Below are positions 15,269 to 23,870 of a stretch of 58,259 nt of DNA, in pieces. How positions within the stretch are numbered: the stretch's first letter is position 1; the number at the start of each line of letters is the position of its first letter. Below the pieces are notes generated by a model. It did no database searches and was not told where the DNA came from. It worked only from the letters and a program-made list of their open reading frames with translations. The stretch is from UBA7803 sp036381275 (GTDB lineage: Bacteria > Pseudomonadota > Gammaproteobacteria > Pseudomonadales > Azotimanducaceae), in contig DASVDC010000168.1 of the NCBI GenBank assembly GCA_036381275.1, positions 1-58,259 on the forward strand. Direction: 5' to 3'. Position numbers and translations under genes: made by a program.

Positions 15269-17383
15269 TCACCCGAGCTCCTGCCAATCGGTGCCGTCGA
15301 ACCGCCAGACGCTCGCGAGCGGCAGATCCCGCGACGACTGCCCCACGCGCAGCTCGTAGACGCACGGTTCCAGCCGCCAGCCGTGTGCGCGCTCGTCGAA
15401 GTAGCGCAGGTCGCGATCCGCGAGCGTGACCTCGAGCACCGCGGACTCACCCGCCGCGAGCTCGAGCCGGCCGAAGCCCTTCAGCTCCTTCGGCGGACGG
15501 AACACGGCGGACTCACGGCAGCTCACGTAGAGCTGCGGGATCGCCGCACCGGCACGGGTGCCGGCGTTGCGAACGGTCACCTCGACGAGAAACCCATCGC
15601 CCGCGCGTGTCACCCGGAGCTCTTCCAGCGTGAAGCGCGTGTAGCAGAGCCCATAGCCGAACGGAAACGCGGGCTCGAGGCCGTGGTGGTCGAGCCAGCG
15701 GTAGCCGTGCAGCAGATCGTGCGGAACGTGCCGCGCGCCCGGGTCCCACGGCATGAGCTGGCCGATGTGCTGTGGAATGCTCACCGGCAGCCGGCCGAAC
15801 GCGTTGCTCCGGCCGAGCAGTGCGGCCGCCACCGCGTGACCGCCTTCGCGTCCCGGGTACCAGGCCATCAGCACCGCGTCGACGCGGTCGATCCATTCAC
15901 TCATCGTGATCGCGCTGCCGCCCTCGAGCACCACCACCACGCGTCGGCCGTGCTCGGCGGCGCGCTCGATCAGCCGCCGCTGCGGCGCCGGCAGCGCGAG
16001 ATCGACCCGATCTCCGCCCCGCGCCAGCGCGCCGCCCTCCGCCTGCTGCTGCGCGGTCGGGATGAACTCGCCCTCGTCCCGATACGTGAGCCCCGCCACG
16101 GCGACGGTGACGTCCGCATCGGCGAGGCACGACCAGTCCTCGTCCGCCCCGACGTACAGGACCTCGGCGTGCCCGACGGCCGCCCTGAGCCCCGCGAGCA
16201 CGGTGGTGACCTCGGAGCTCTGCACCATGCTGCTGCCGCGATCGCCGAGGTTCGCCAGGTCCGCCAGCTCGCCGACCACCGCAATGGTCAATCCCGCGCG
16301 ATCCTCGAGGGGCAGCAGATCGTGCGCGTTCTTCAGCAGCACCAGCGACTTCTCCGCCGCCTCCCGGGCGAGCGCGACGTGCGCGTCGCATTCCACCACG
16401 TCCGCCGCTACCGCCGCCGGACGGTCGAGCCCCCAGCCGATCTTCTGCTGCAGCACGTGCGCGACCGCCCGATCGATGTCGGCCCTCTCGAGCTCGCCCA
16501 ACGCGAGCGCCGCCTCGATGTTCGCATCGGTGAAGCGGTAGGGGGCCGGCATCTCGATGTCGAGCCCGGCCTTCAGCGCCGGCGCGGTGGAGCGCGTGCC
16601 GAGGATCCAGTCGGACTCGACGAACCCGCGAAAGCCCCACTCCTCGCGCAGGATCCGCGTCAGCAGCTCGGGGTGCTCACCGCAGTAGACGCCGTTGACC
16701 TTGTTGTAGGCGCTCATCACCGACGCGGCGGCCGCTTCCACCACGCAGCGCTCGAAGTGCGGCAGATAGAGCTCGCGCAGCGTCCGCTCGTCCACGTCCG
16801 CGGAGAGCTCGAAGCGCGTGTTCTCCAGATTGTTCAGCGCGAAGTGCTTCGGGCTCGCGAGCACGTGGTTCTGCGCGCCGCTGACGAACGCCACCGCCAT
16901 CGCGCCCATGTGGTGCGGGTCTTCCGAGTAAGTCTCCTGTGCGCGTCCCCAGCCGGGATGGCGCAGCAGGTTGATGCAGGGCGCGAGCAGCACGTTGCCG
17001 CCGCGGGCCGCCACCTCCCGGCCGATCGCGAGGCCGATCCGCCGCTCGAGCAGCACGTCGAACGACGCGCCGCGGGCGATCGCCACCGGAAACGCGGTGG
17101 CGGTGCCGGCCCGCACGCCGCGCGGACCGTCGACCATCTTCAGCGGCGCGATACCGAGCGCCTCGTTGCCGCCGGAGTGATACAGCCCGTCGATCGGCTC
17201 CCGCCGCCAGCCGCGCAGCTCGTGGAGCTTCTGCTCGAGCGTCATCCCGGCGATCAGCGCCGCGACGCGCGCGGCGACCGCGTCGTGGTCGATCGCGAGG
17301 CCGCGGTTGCCGTCGTGCACCGCGGCCGCATCGAAAGCCTTGTAGCGTTTCAGCACGTTCGATCGATCCTCCGCGGCCGGCAC
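15269..17383 (-). CDS. Glycoside hydrolase family 3 (beta-glucosidase-like)
   Basis: Up to 704 residues; hydrolyses terminal beta-linked sugars by a retaining mechanism. The N-terminal TIM barrel contains KMVDGPRGVR, NVLLAPCINLLRHPGWGRAQETYSEDP and ASPKHFALNNLE. The nucleophile Asp258 lies in GFVESDWILGT. The alpha/beta domain follows (EKSLVLLKNAHDLLPL), then a C-terminal fibronectin III-like domain (VTVRNAGTRAGAAIPQLYV, ELKGFGRLELAAGES). No signal peptide is visible, suggesting a cytoplasmic enzyme. Start is uncertain between GTG 17383 and GTG 17356; GGAGG lies upstream of the latter but 11 bases away. The exact substrate cannot be read from sequence. Confidence 0.92.
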   Translation of the reverse strand: MPAAEDRSNVLKRYKAFDAAAVHDGNRGLAIDHDAVAARVAALIAGMTLEQKLHELRGWRREPIDGLYHSGGNEALGIAPLKMVDGPRGVRAGTATAFPVAIARGASFDVLLERRIGLAIGREVAARGGNVLLAPCINLLRHPGWGRAQETYSEDPHHMGAMAVAFVSGAQNHVLASPKHFALNNLENTRFELSADVDERTLRELYLPHFERCVVEAAAASVMSAYNKVNGVYCGEHPELLTRILREEWGFRGFVESDWILGTRSTAPALKAGLDIEMPAPYRFTDANIEAALALGELERADIDRAVAHVLQQKIGWGLDRPAAVAADVVECDAHVALAREAAEKSLVLLKNAHDLLPLEDRAGLTIAVVGELADLANLGDRGSSMVQSSEVTTVLAGLRAAVGHAEVLYVGADEDWSCLADADVTVAVAGLTYRDEGEFIPTAQQQAEGGALARGGDRVDLALPAPQRRLIERAAEHGRRVVVVLEGGSAITMSEWIDRVDAVLMAWYPGREGGHAVAAALLGRSNAFGRLPVSIPQHIGQLMPWDPGARHVPHDLLHGYRWLDHHGLEPAFPFGYGLCYTRFTLEELRVTRAGDGFLVEVTVRNAGTRAGAAIPQLYVSCRESAVFRPPKELKGFGRLELAAGESAVLEVTLADRDLRYFDERAHGWRLEPCVYELRVGQSSRDLPLASVWRFDGTDWQELG

Positions 17384-17417
17384 CGCCGACGGATGCTGGC
17401 AGCGCGTGCCGGGAGGA

Positions 17418-18659
17418 TCAAGGCGCGGCGCTGGCGGTCTGCGCGGCAGGCGGGGTCAGGCCGAGGCTCTCGTAGTAGCTTTCCTTCAGAATGCGCCTGA
17501 GCTTCGCGTACTGCTCCTCGACGGTGCCGGTCAGCTCGACGGTCTGGTTCTCGAGCTCCAGCGTGTGCGGCACCACTTCGCTCTCCATCTGTTCGGAAAC
17601 CTCGCGCAGCGCCTCGGTGTGCATCTGCACTGCGTCCTGATTGCCGAAGCTGGACTGCAGCATCTCCGCGCCGGTGGAGATCCCGGCGAACGTCGCAGGA
17701 CCGCCGGCGATGCCGCCGATCAGGCTGAGCGTGCCGACCAGCACCTGACGCCGCCGCTTCGCGCGCAGCTCGAGCGTCGCCATCGACTCCCGGTACGCGG
17801 CCTGGCGCCAGGTCTGATACAGCGGCCGCACCCGCCGGTAATACTCGGCGTAGTGGCCCTCGAGGGTGTCGATGAACATGAACTCGCGCTCGCGCACCCG
17901 CTCCACCTTGGCCATCATCGGGTCGTCTTCGGCCGGCAGGCGCAGCAGCGCGAGGCCGCCCTCTTCGGTTTCCGCGACGTGCCCCGCGTACGCGTCCGGC
18001 AGCATCTCGCGCGCGAACCGCATCTTCGCGGTGAGCCGGATCGCGCGCCGGTCGGCCTCGCTCAGCGTCAGGAAGTGCGCCGCGAGGTCGTCGGCGATCT
18101 GCGTGTACACGTGCTGGAACGGATCAGCGTCGCGGGGCAGCGAGTCCCCGTACGCGTACTTGCTGGTGAGGCCTTCGTAGACGTCGTCGAACCAGACGAC
18201 GCCGCGGGCGTCGCGTGCCTCGATTGCGAGTGACAGCCGCTCGCCCTGCGACTCGAGGATCCGTCCGGTGACAATCAGATCCACGGCGCGCGTGTCGTCC
18301 GGCACCACGCGCACCGCGCCCCAGTTGCCGGTGGACTCGATGACCGACTTCAGCATGTACGGCATATAGTAGGTCTCGGCCCGACGCACCTCCGCGTTCA
18401 GCAGGATCTGCTGGACCGCATCGAATGTTTCAGGAATGTTTCCGTCGAACACCACGATGCCGACGTCGAGCAACTGCGATTCCGGAATTTCCTCTGTAAT
18501 TCGTTCCGGCGGCGAGAGATCCACGGTGCGGAAGGTCGTCTCGGACTGACACGCCGCCAGCCCCGCCGACAGCGCCACCGCACAACATGCGGCCGCGGCG
18601 AATCGCGCGCAGCCAACAGGCCCCCGACACAGGACCCGAGCGTCTCTCGTCGATGCCAT
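17418..18659 (-). CDS. Uncharacterised lipoprotein
   Basis: A 413-residue predicted lipoprotein: hydrophobic signal (residues 18-36) and lipobox GLAAC with Cys37. I do not recognise the family. The first half contains beta/alpha text LLDVGIVVFDGN and DLIVTGRILESQGERLSLAIEA. The second half is helical (EREFMFIDTLEGHYAEYYRRVRPLYQTWRQ) with a glycine-rich hydrophobic patch, GTLSLIGGIAGGPATFAGI, near the C-terminal third. ATG 18659 is chosen over 18677 because GAGGG lies 7 bases upstream. It is 34 bases upstream of the GH3 gene on the same strand and may be cotranscribed with it. Confidence 0.72.
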   Translation of the reverse strand: MASTRDARVLCRGPVGCARFAAAACCAVALSAGLAACQSETTFRTVDLSPPERITEEIPESQLLDVGIVVFDGNIPETFDAVQQILLNAEVRRAETYYMPYMLKSVIESTGNWGAVRVVPDDTRAVDLIVTGRILESQGERLSLAIEARDARGVVWFDDVYEGLTSKYAYGDSLPRDADPFQHVYTQIADDLAAHFLTLSEADRRAIRLTAKMRFAREMLPDAYAGHVAETEEGGLALLRLPAEDDPMMAKVERVREREFMFIDTLEGHYAEYYRRVRPLYQTWRQAAYRESMATLELRAKRRRQVLVGTLSLIGGIAGGPATFAGISTGAEMLQSSFGNQDAVQMHTEALREVSEQMESEVVPHTLELENQTVELTGTVEEQYAKLRRILKESYYESLGLTPPAAQTASAAP

Positions 18660-19010
18660 CACGGCACCCTCGCCCATTCCGACGAACCGGAGGATGCAAA
18701 GCGGACGCCACCTCCAATGCAGAAACTATGGAAGGAGTGTTTCAGCCGCAGACAAACATTTCTCCGCAGACATCGCGGATGCAACGGCGATGTGAAACCG
18801 CCGTGAAAGAACAAGACTGTCGGCACGACGCCGACAATCCCGGACCTGGCGTCGGGGCCGGACGGCCAGTCGAGAACACCACGGCTCGACTTTCGCCACC
18901 CTCAATTGGGGGAGGACCGCCAGCGACTTCCCGAAGTATGAACCCTTCCCGCGGCCGCGCACCGAGCGTGCGGCCGGCTTGTTCCCGACCGTCACGGCGG
19001 ATGAGGATGA
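18660..19010. other. Gene-free stretch with a hairpin
   Basis: About 350 bases upstream of the lipoprotein gene. It contains a perfect hairpin, TGTCGGC-ACGAC-GCCGACA (18820-18838), without a following T-run. Its base composition is less GC-rich than that of its neighbours around 18720-18840, as expected for a promoter region. No gene is supportable here. Confidence 0.5.
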
Positions 19011-19366
19011 ACCATTCGCCTTCGAGCTAGAACATCGACCACCGTCTCGGATGGCGAAGCCACCGCGAGCCTGGGCCCGATCTCGCTCGAGGTCGTACAG
19101 GTCACGACACTCACGCTGAAGGGCCTCGCCAGCGATGCGCCGCTGCAGAACGCCGACATCGTCATCCGTGCCGGCGACCTCGAATTCACCGGGGTTGCGG
19201 AGAACGACGGTTCCTTCAGCGTACCCGTCAAGCTGCGCGCCGGAGACTTCAGCAGCGATACGCTGCTGACGATCAGCGCGTTCGGCACGGGCGGTCAGTC
19301 GCAGGTCGAGCTCGTCTCTCTGGTCGCCGATCTCGCGAGCGTCGTCGAGCAGGGGGCGCGCCTATC
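19011..19366 (+). pseudogene. Remnant of a secreted repeat/Ig-like protein gene
   Basis: This frame has coding character but no start codon; it opens after TGA stops at 19002 and 19008. The translated text reads like one beta-sandwich module of a large surface or secreted protein (TTLTLKGLASDAPLQN, ADIVIRAGDLEFTGVAEND, GSFSVPVKLRAG, LLTISAFGTGG). Sense text fades at about 19366, exactly where the antisense DUF2306 gene ends, although the frame stays open to 19616. I read it as a fragment truncated at both ends, left by a deletion or recombination. Family assignment is only by texture (carboxypeptidase-regulatory or Ig-like fold). Confidence 0.5.
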
Positions 19367-20038
19367 CTACAGCGACGTTGTTTCGGTCGGGCGCCGTGCG
19401 GTGGCGTGCCGGAGGATCCACCACTCGGCCACCAGCAGATTGGGCACCCAGGAAAACCACGCCACCGTCAGATACGCCTCGTCGAACGTCCAGCCGAGCG
19501 CGCCGACGAACACGCCGAGCTGGATCCGCAGCGTCACCGCCGCGAACGTCAGCGCGAAGTTGCGGATCATCCAGCGCCGGTGCTCGCTGACGTTTCCGGC
19601 GCGGATCGCCCGGTAGGCCTGTGCGCCGCTGTAGAGCCAGATCACTGACAGAAGCATGAACGCAACGTGCGTCGGCGGCCCGCCGTGGGAGATCATCGCG
19701 AGGCCGAGGCCTCCGATCCCGCCGACGAGCACGCCGCCGAGGTAGACGCGCCCGGTCCAGCGGTGCAGCGTCGGCCGGCGCTGCCGCAGCAGCCCGCTGA
19801 ACTGGAAGCCGCCGACGAGCAGCGCGGTGGCGCTGCCGAGGAAGTGCGCGTAGGCGTACCACGGCAGCGCCATCAGCCGCGAGAAGAAATCGGGGTTCAG
19901 CTCCGGGCTGAACGGAAACGCGAGCCCGTAGAACGCGATCGGCAGCGACAACAGCGTGAGCAGCACGATCGCCCCGGGCCGGATCAGGCGTCCGAGCCGG
20001 ACGGCGCCGCTCGGCCGCGCCGGTACCGACTCCGTCAT
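19367..20038 (-). CDS. DUF2306 family membrane protein
   Basis: A 223-residue integral membrane protein with about six hydrophobic segments. Family-typical text includes LPWYAYAHFLGSATALLVGGFQF, TLHRWTGRVYLGGVLVGGIGGL and the conserved SEHRRWMIRNFALTFAAVTLRI. DUF2306 proteins have no established function. ATG 20038 is supported by GGAGGAG 5 bases upstream. It starts 27 bases after the upstream same-strand gene ends, so the two may share a transcript. Confidence 0.85.
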   Translation of the reverse strand: MTESVPARPSGAVRLGRLIRPGAIVLLTLLSLPIAFYGLAFPFSPELNPDFFSRLMALPWYAYAHFLGSATALLVGGFQFSGLLRQRRPTLHRWTGRVYLGGVLVGGIGGLGLAMISHGGPPTHVAFMLLSVIWLYSGAQAYRAIRAGNVSEHRRWMIRNFALTFAAVTLRIQLGVFVGALGWTFDEAYLTVAWFSWVPNLLVAEWWILRHATARRPTETTSL

Positions 20039-20065
20039 CGACGCTCCTCCCTCGGTTGCCGCGAC

Positions 20066-20986
20066 TCAGTCGCCGCGTTGGGAAACCGCCGCTCGGACGT
20101 CGTGCTCGAGCCGACCGGCGAGCCGCGCGAGCGTGTCGGCGCGCGCGGCCGCGAGCCGTGTCCGACGACAGCTCCGGTGGGCCTCAGCCCGCGCCATCAG
20201 CGCATCGCGCACCTCGGCGTCGGGCGCGACCACCGACTGGTACGACTCGTCCCGCGACAGCGGCGGCGGGCAGTCGGCGACGAGCTGCTCGAGGCTCCGC
20301 GCCCGTCCGGCGAGCTCGTGGCGATCGGTCCACCGCAGCCAGCCGGAACCGGACGGCGGCGGATCGAGCAGGCGGTCGATCCATTCCGGCGCGACGCCCA
20401 TTTCGATCAGGTAGTCCCGCAGCGGCGCCCCGGTGCCGGCGAGCCCGTGCAGGCCGATGCGCCCTTCGTTCGCGTGGCGCTCCGCGCCGGCCAGCCAGAC
20501 GAGCACGCACGCGCCGGTGCATTCGGCTTCGACGATGTCCTGATGGCAACCGCTCAGACGGTCTTCGCCGTCGAGGCAGACGAGCTCGCCGCTGCGCTTG
20601 AAGTCCCAGACGCCGTCCGGGCGGCGCGCGTAGCGGTAGCCGACCTCGGTGGTCGCGAACGCAGCGCGCAGCAGCCGCCCGATCCGCATCGCTTCGTCGG
20701 GATCGCCGCCGGGGCTGTCGAGCTTCACCGTCCAGAGCACGTCCGGATCCTGCACGTCGGGCAGATCGCCGCCGGCGACCAGGCGCGCCAGCCGGTTCGC
20801 GAAGCGCTCGTGGTCACCGGGCTCGATCGCGCCGCGGATCAGGAGCTGGCGCCCGTTGCACTCGTCTTCGACGGTGATGAAGTCCGCCGCCCCGGCCGGG
20901 GCGGCGTCGAACAGGGCCCAGCACAGCGAGAGCGCAAGGGCGGCGCGCAGCGATGGCAGTCCGGGAAGCGGCGGCAGCGTCGGCAT
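20066..20986 (-). CDS. Periplasmic ClpP/crotonase-fold protein (COG3904-like)
   Basis: A 306-residue exported protein. ATG 20986 has GGAG 4 bases upstream and is followed by a signal peptide (hydrophobic LRAALALSLCWALF, cleavage about AGA-ADF); ATG 21028 is an alternative. The body resembles periplasmic proteins with a ClpP-like fold: TVKLDSPGGDPDEAMRIGRLLR, then ECTGACVLVWLAGAERHANEGRIGLHG. In relatives the second motif is usually SAC, which offers a serine at the oxyanion turn; here it reads TGAC, so catalysis may be lost. The C-terminal 80 residues are helical and Arg-rich. Function unknown. Confidence 0.7.
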   Translation of the reverse strand: MPTLPPLPGLPSLRAALALSLCWALFDAAPAGAADFITVEDECNGRQLLIRGAIEPGDHERFANRLARLVAGGDLPDVQDPDVLWTVKLDSPGGDPDEAMRIGRLLRAAFATTEVGYRYARRPDGVWDFKRSGELVCLDGEDRLSGCHQDIVEAECTGACVLVWLAGAERHANEGRIGLHGLAGTGAPLRDYLIEMGVAPEWIDRLLDPPPSGSGWLRWTDRHELAGRARSLEQLVADCPPPLSRDESYQSVVAPDAEVRDALMARAEAHRSCRRTRLAAARADTLARLAGRLEHDVRAAVSQRGD

Positions 20987-21059
20987 CGGTCTCCAGGATC
21001 GTGATCGTCGAGCGTCCGATGGTGCCACAGCCGCTTCCCCGCCGGGAGCCGGCTCGCCG

Positions 21060-23630
21060 CTAGAAGCTCGCCGCGAGCCGCAGGTAGTAGAACCCGCCGT
21101 TGAACCCGAACGGCGAGGTCAGCGCATAGTCCACGCCGAGAAACCGCGCGACCGGCCCTTCCTCGTCGTCCGGGTACTCGTCGAAGATGTTCTCGCCGCC
21201 GAGGGTCACCCGGTAGTTGTCCATGAACGACATCGAGAACTCCACGTCCACCAGCAGCGCACCGTCGTACGAGTACTGATCGGACGCATCGCCCGGGCTG
21301 AACAGCCCGCCGGTGGTCTCCCAGCCGTCGAAGTAGTTGAAGCGCACCAGCGCATCGAACCGGTCGGCCCAGGCGTAGTCGAGCATCAGCACCGTCTTGT
21401 GCTCCGGTACCTGGTGCTCGAGGTCGAAGACCCGCGAAGCGTTGATGGTGCCCGGCGTCACGTTGCTGACCTCCTGCTCGTTCCAGTTGTGGCGCAGGTC
21501 CACGAGCAGGCTCCCGCCGCCGAGCTCGAAGCTGTGCGCAATGGCGAGGTCGATGCCGCTGACCTCGGAGTCGAAGCCGTTGACGAAGAAGTTTGCGTTG
21601 CTGCCGGTGAGCAGCGCCGCGTCCTCGATCCCGGCGGCCTCGAGCAAGGCCACCTCCGCGGGCCCGATCACGTTCGACAACAGCGCCAGCCGGTCATCGA
21701 TGTCGATGCTGTAATAGTCGAGCGTGATGCTGGTAACGTCGGTCGGTGTCAGCACCAGCCCCAGTGTGTAGCTGGTGGACTCCTCGGGCTCGAGCGGCTG
21801 CGCGCCCAGTGCGACGGCCACCGGATGCGCCACCGGGTAGGTGCCGTTCGGTACGAGGTCACCGGCCTGGTTCGCGGTGGTGGTCACGTTCAGCGTGTTC
21901 ACCTGGCCCGGCGTCGGCGCGCGGAAACCGGTGTTCGCGGTGGCGCGCACTGCCAGCGTCTCGGTGAGCTGATAGCGTCCGGACACCTTCCAGTCGAAGG
22001 TCTCGTCGAACTCCTCGTAGTCCTCGTAGCGGATCGCCACCGCCGCGGACAGCCGGTCGGTCACATCCGCCTCGACGTCCACGTAGGCCGCCCAGCTATC
22101 GCTCTCGAACTCGCCCGCCGAATCCTCCGGGAAGCCCTGGAAGCCGTCCGAGCCGACACCGAAGATCGCCGCTGTCGGCCCTGCCTCGATCGATGCCGGA
22201 TCGCCTGCGCCGATCTGGTAGGTCTCGTTGCGCAGCTCCGCACCGAACGCCACGTTGACCGGCAGGTCGTCGAACGTCTGTACGAAGTCGAGGTTCACGC
22301 CGCTTTCCTCCTGGGTCAGCGTGCCCGGCTCGAATTCGAGCGGGGTGAGGCGCCCGAGGCTCGGGTTGATGGAGCCGCCCAGGGTGTAGCCGATCTCGCT
22401 CTCGCCGTAGCGGGCCGTCAGGTCCCACGTCAGGTTCGGGTTGATCTCGCCGCGGGCTCCGACCACGATCTCGAAGTCGTCGATCTCCGCTCCGAAGGTC
22501 GGGTTGTAGCCCCCCGGAAACTCCGTGAAGATCGGGTTGCGCAGCACGTAGCCGCTCGGGCTGCCGGCGTCGGCGACCAGGAAGTCGTCCACGTCGAAGC
22601 CCTGCGCGGCGATCGCGTCGACGACCTCCTGCGGCGCCGGGTCGGGCAGGAAGTCACCGTCTGCGTCGATCTGCAGCGTGGTCCGTGCCGGCACCTGCGC
22701 GGCCGGATCGAGCACCGGCGCGCGGTAGAAGAAGTCGGACACCGTGTCGTTGTCCATGTAGGTGCCGTAGCCGTACACCTCGAGCCGGTCATTGATCTCG
22801 AAGCCGGCGTTCACGGACAGCTTCAGCGCCTCCACGTCGGGATCGCCCCAGCGTTGCCCGAGGCAGTCGAGCGGCACCACGTCGCAGCCGGCGAACGCGG
22901 CGACGGCGGCGGCATCGCCCTGCGGGATGCCGCGCGAGGTGATGTCGGCTTCCGAGTACTCGGCGGTCAGGTTGACGAAGCCCTGCTCGCCGAGCGGCAG
23001 GCCGGCGTTGCCGCTCACGGTGAACCTTTCACCGTCCCCTTCGTAGTATTCGCCCCATTGGCCGTCGATGGTCACCCCTTCGGGTGCGTCTTTCAGGATC
23101 ACGTTGATCACGCCGGCGATCGCGTCCGACCCGTACTGCGCGGAAGCGCCGTCGCGCAGGATCTCCACCCGCTCGATCGCCGCGGCGGGGAACGCCGACC
23201 AGTCCACCGCCTGGGAGCCCTGGTTGACCGTGCCGAGCGGCGCGAGCTGCAGGTTCACCAGCGCCGATCGGTGCCGGCGCGCGCCGTTCACCAGCACCAG
23301 CGTGTGATCGGGCGAGAGGTTGCGCAGCGTCACCGGCCGTACCAGCGAGGTGCCGTCGGCAATCGGAAAACGCTGGGTGTTCAGCGAAGGACTAAGCTTC
23401 GTCAGCGCTTCGGTCAAGTCGAAACTCGCCTGCCGGTCCACTCGGTCCCCGCCGATCATGTCCACCGGCGAGAGGGTCTCGGTGGGCGACAGACCGGCCC
23501 TGCGCGTGCCGGTGACGACGACTTCCTCGATGGGCCCCTCCTGAGCCGGGACCAACTCCGGAACGAACGCGAGTACGAGGATCGTGGGTGCATGCAGCAG
23601 CCGCCGACCCGTCACGGTCTTGCTCTCCAT
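21060..23630 (-). CDS. TonB-dependent outer-membrane receptor
   Basis: An 856-residue outer-membrane importer. ATG 23630 is chosen because GGGGAG lies 6 bases upstream and a signal peptide follows (cleavage near VPAQ, residue 29); longer upstream starts would place 61 residues before it. The TonB box region is IEEVVVTGTRR, followed by the plug (LRNLSPDHTLVLVNGARRHRSALV, AIERVEILRDGASAQYGSDAIAGVINVIL) and a barrel with GFRAPTPGQVNTLN. The C-terminus ends YYLRLAASF with a terminal Phe, as expected for Bam-assembled barrels. It is divergent from the asmA-like gene across 240 bases. Ligand unknown; the plug wording resembles large receptors for organic nutrients rather than classic siderophore receptors. 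Confidence 0.93.
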   Translation of the reverse strand: MESKTVTGRRLLHAPTILVLAFVPELVPAQEGPIEEVVVTGTRRAGLSPTETLSPVDMIGGDRVDRQASFDLTEALTKLSPSLNTQRFPIADGTSLVRPVTLRNLSPDHTLVLVNGARRHRSALVNLQLAPLGTVNQGSQAVDWSAFPAAAIERVEILRDGASAQYGSDAIAGVINVILKDAPEGVTIDGQWGEYYEGDGERFTVSGNAGLPLGEQGFVNLTAEYSEADITSRGIPQGDAAAVAAFAGCDVVPLDCLGQRWGDPDVEALKLSVNAGFEINDRLEVYGYGTYMDNDTVSDFFYRAPVLDPAAQVPARTTLQIDADGDFLPDPAPQEVVDAIAAQGFDVDDFLVADAGSPSGYVLRNPIFTEFPGGYNPTFGAEIDDFEIVVGARGEINPNLTWDLTARYGESEIGYTLGGSINPSLGRLTPLEFEPGTLTQEESGVNLDFVQTFDDLPVNVAFGAELRNETYQIGAGDPASIEAGPTAAIFGVGSDGFQGFPEDSAGEFESDSWAAYVDVEADVTDRLSAAVAIRYEDYEEFDETFDWKVSGRYQLTETLAVRATANTGFRAPTPGQVNTLNVTTTANQAGDLVPNGTYPVAHPVAVALGAQPLEPEESTSYTLGLVLTPTDVTSITLDYYSIDIDDRLALLSNVIGPAEVALLEAAGIEDAALLTGSNANFFVNGFDSEVSGIDLAIAHSFELGGGSLLVDLRHNWNEQEVSNVTPGTINASRVFDLEHQVPEHKTVLMLDYAWADRFDALVRFNYFDGWETTGGLFSPGDASDQYSYDGALLVDVEFSMSFMDNYRVTLGGENIFDEYPDDEEGPVARFLGVDYALTSPFGFNGGFYYLRLAASF

Positions 23631-23870
23631 GATTGCTCCCCTACCTCCGATTGCGCCGCGTCCGAGCGCGGCGGCCATCACGCGCCGCACTACAGCGCGC
23701 TTACCGTGGCGCGCAAAATACCAGTTACCCTCAACGGAATCACGCGGTCCGCCCGCAGCGCAGAAGCGCGAGCGCCACCTCGCGGGACCGACTGGCCGGC
23801 GGCGCTCGGGCAACGGCGCTTCCCGGCAGCTATCCTTGGAGGGCCGCTTCGTAACCCCGCTCGGTGAATC

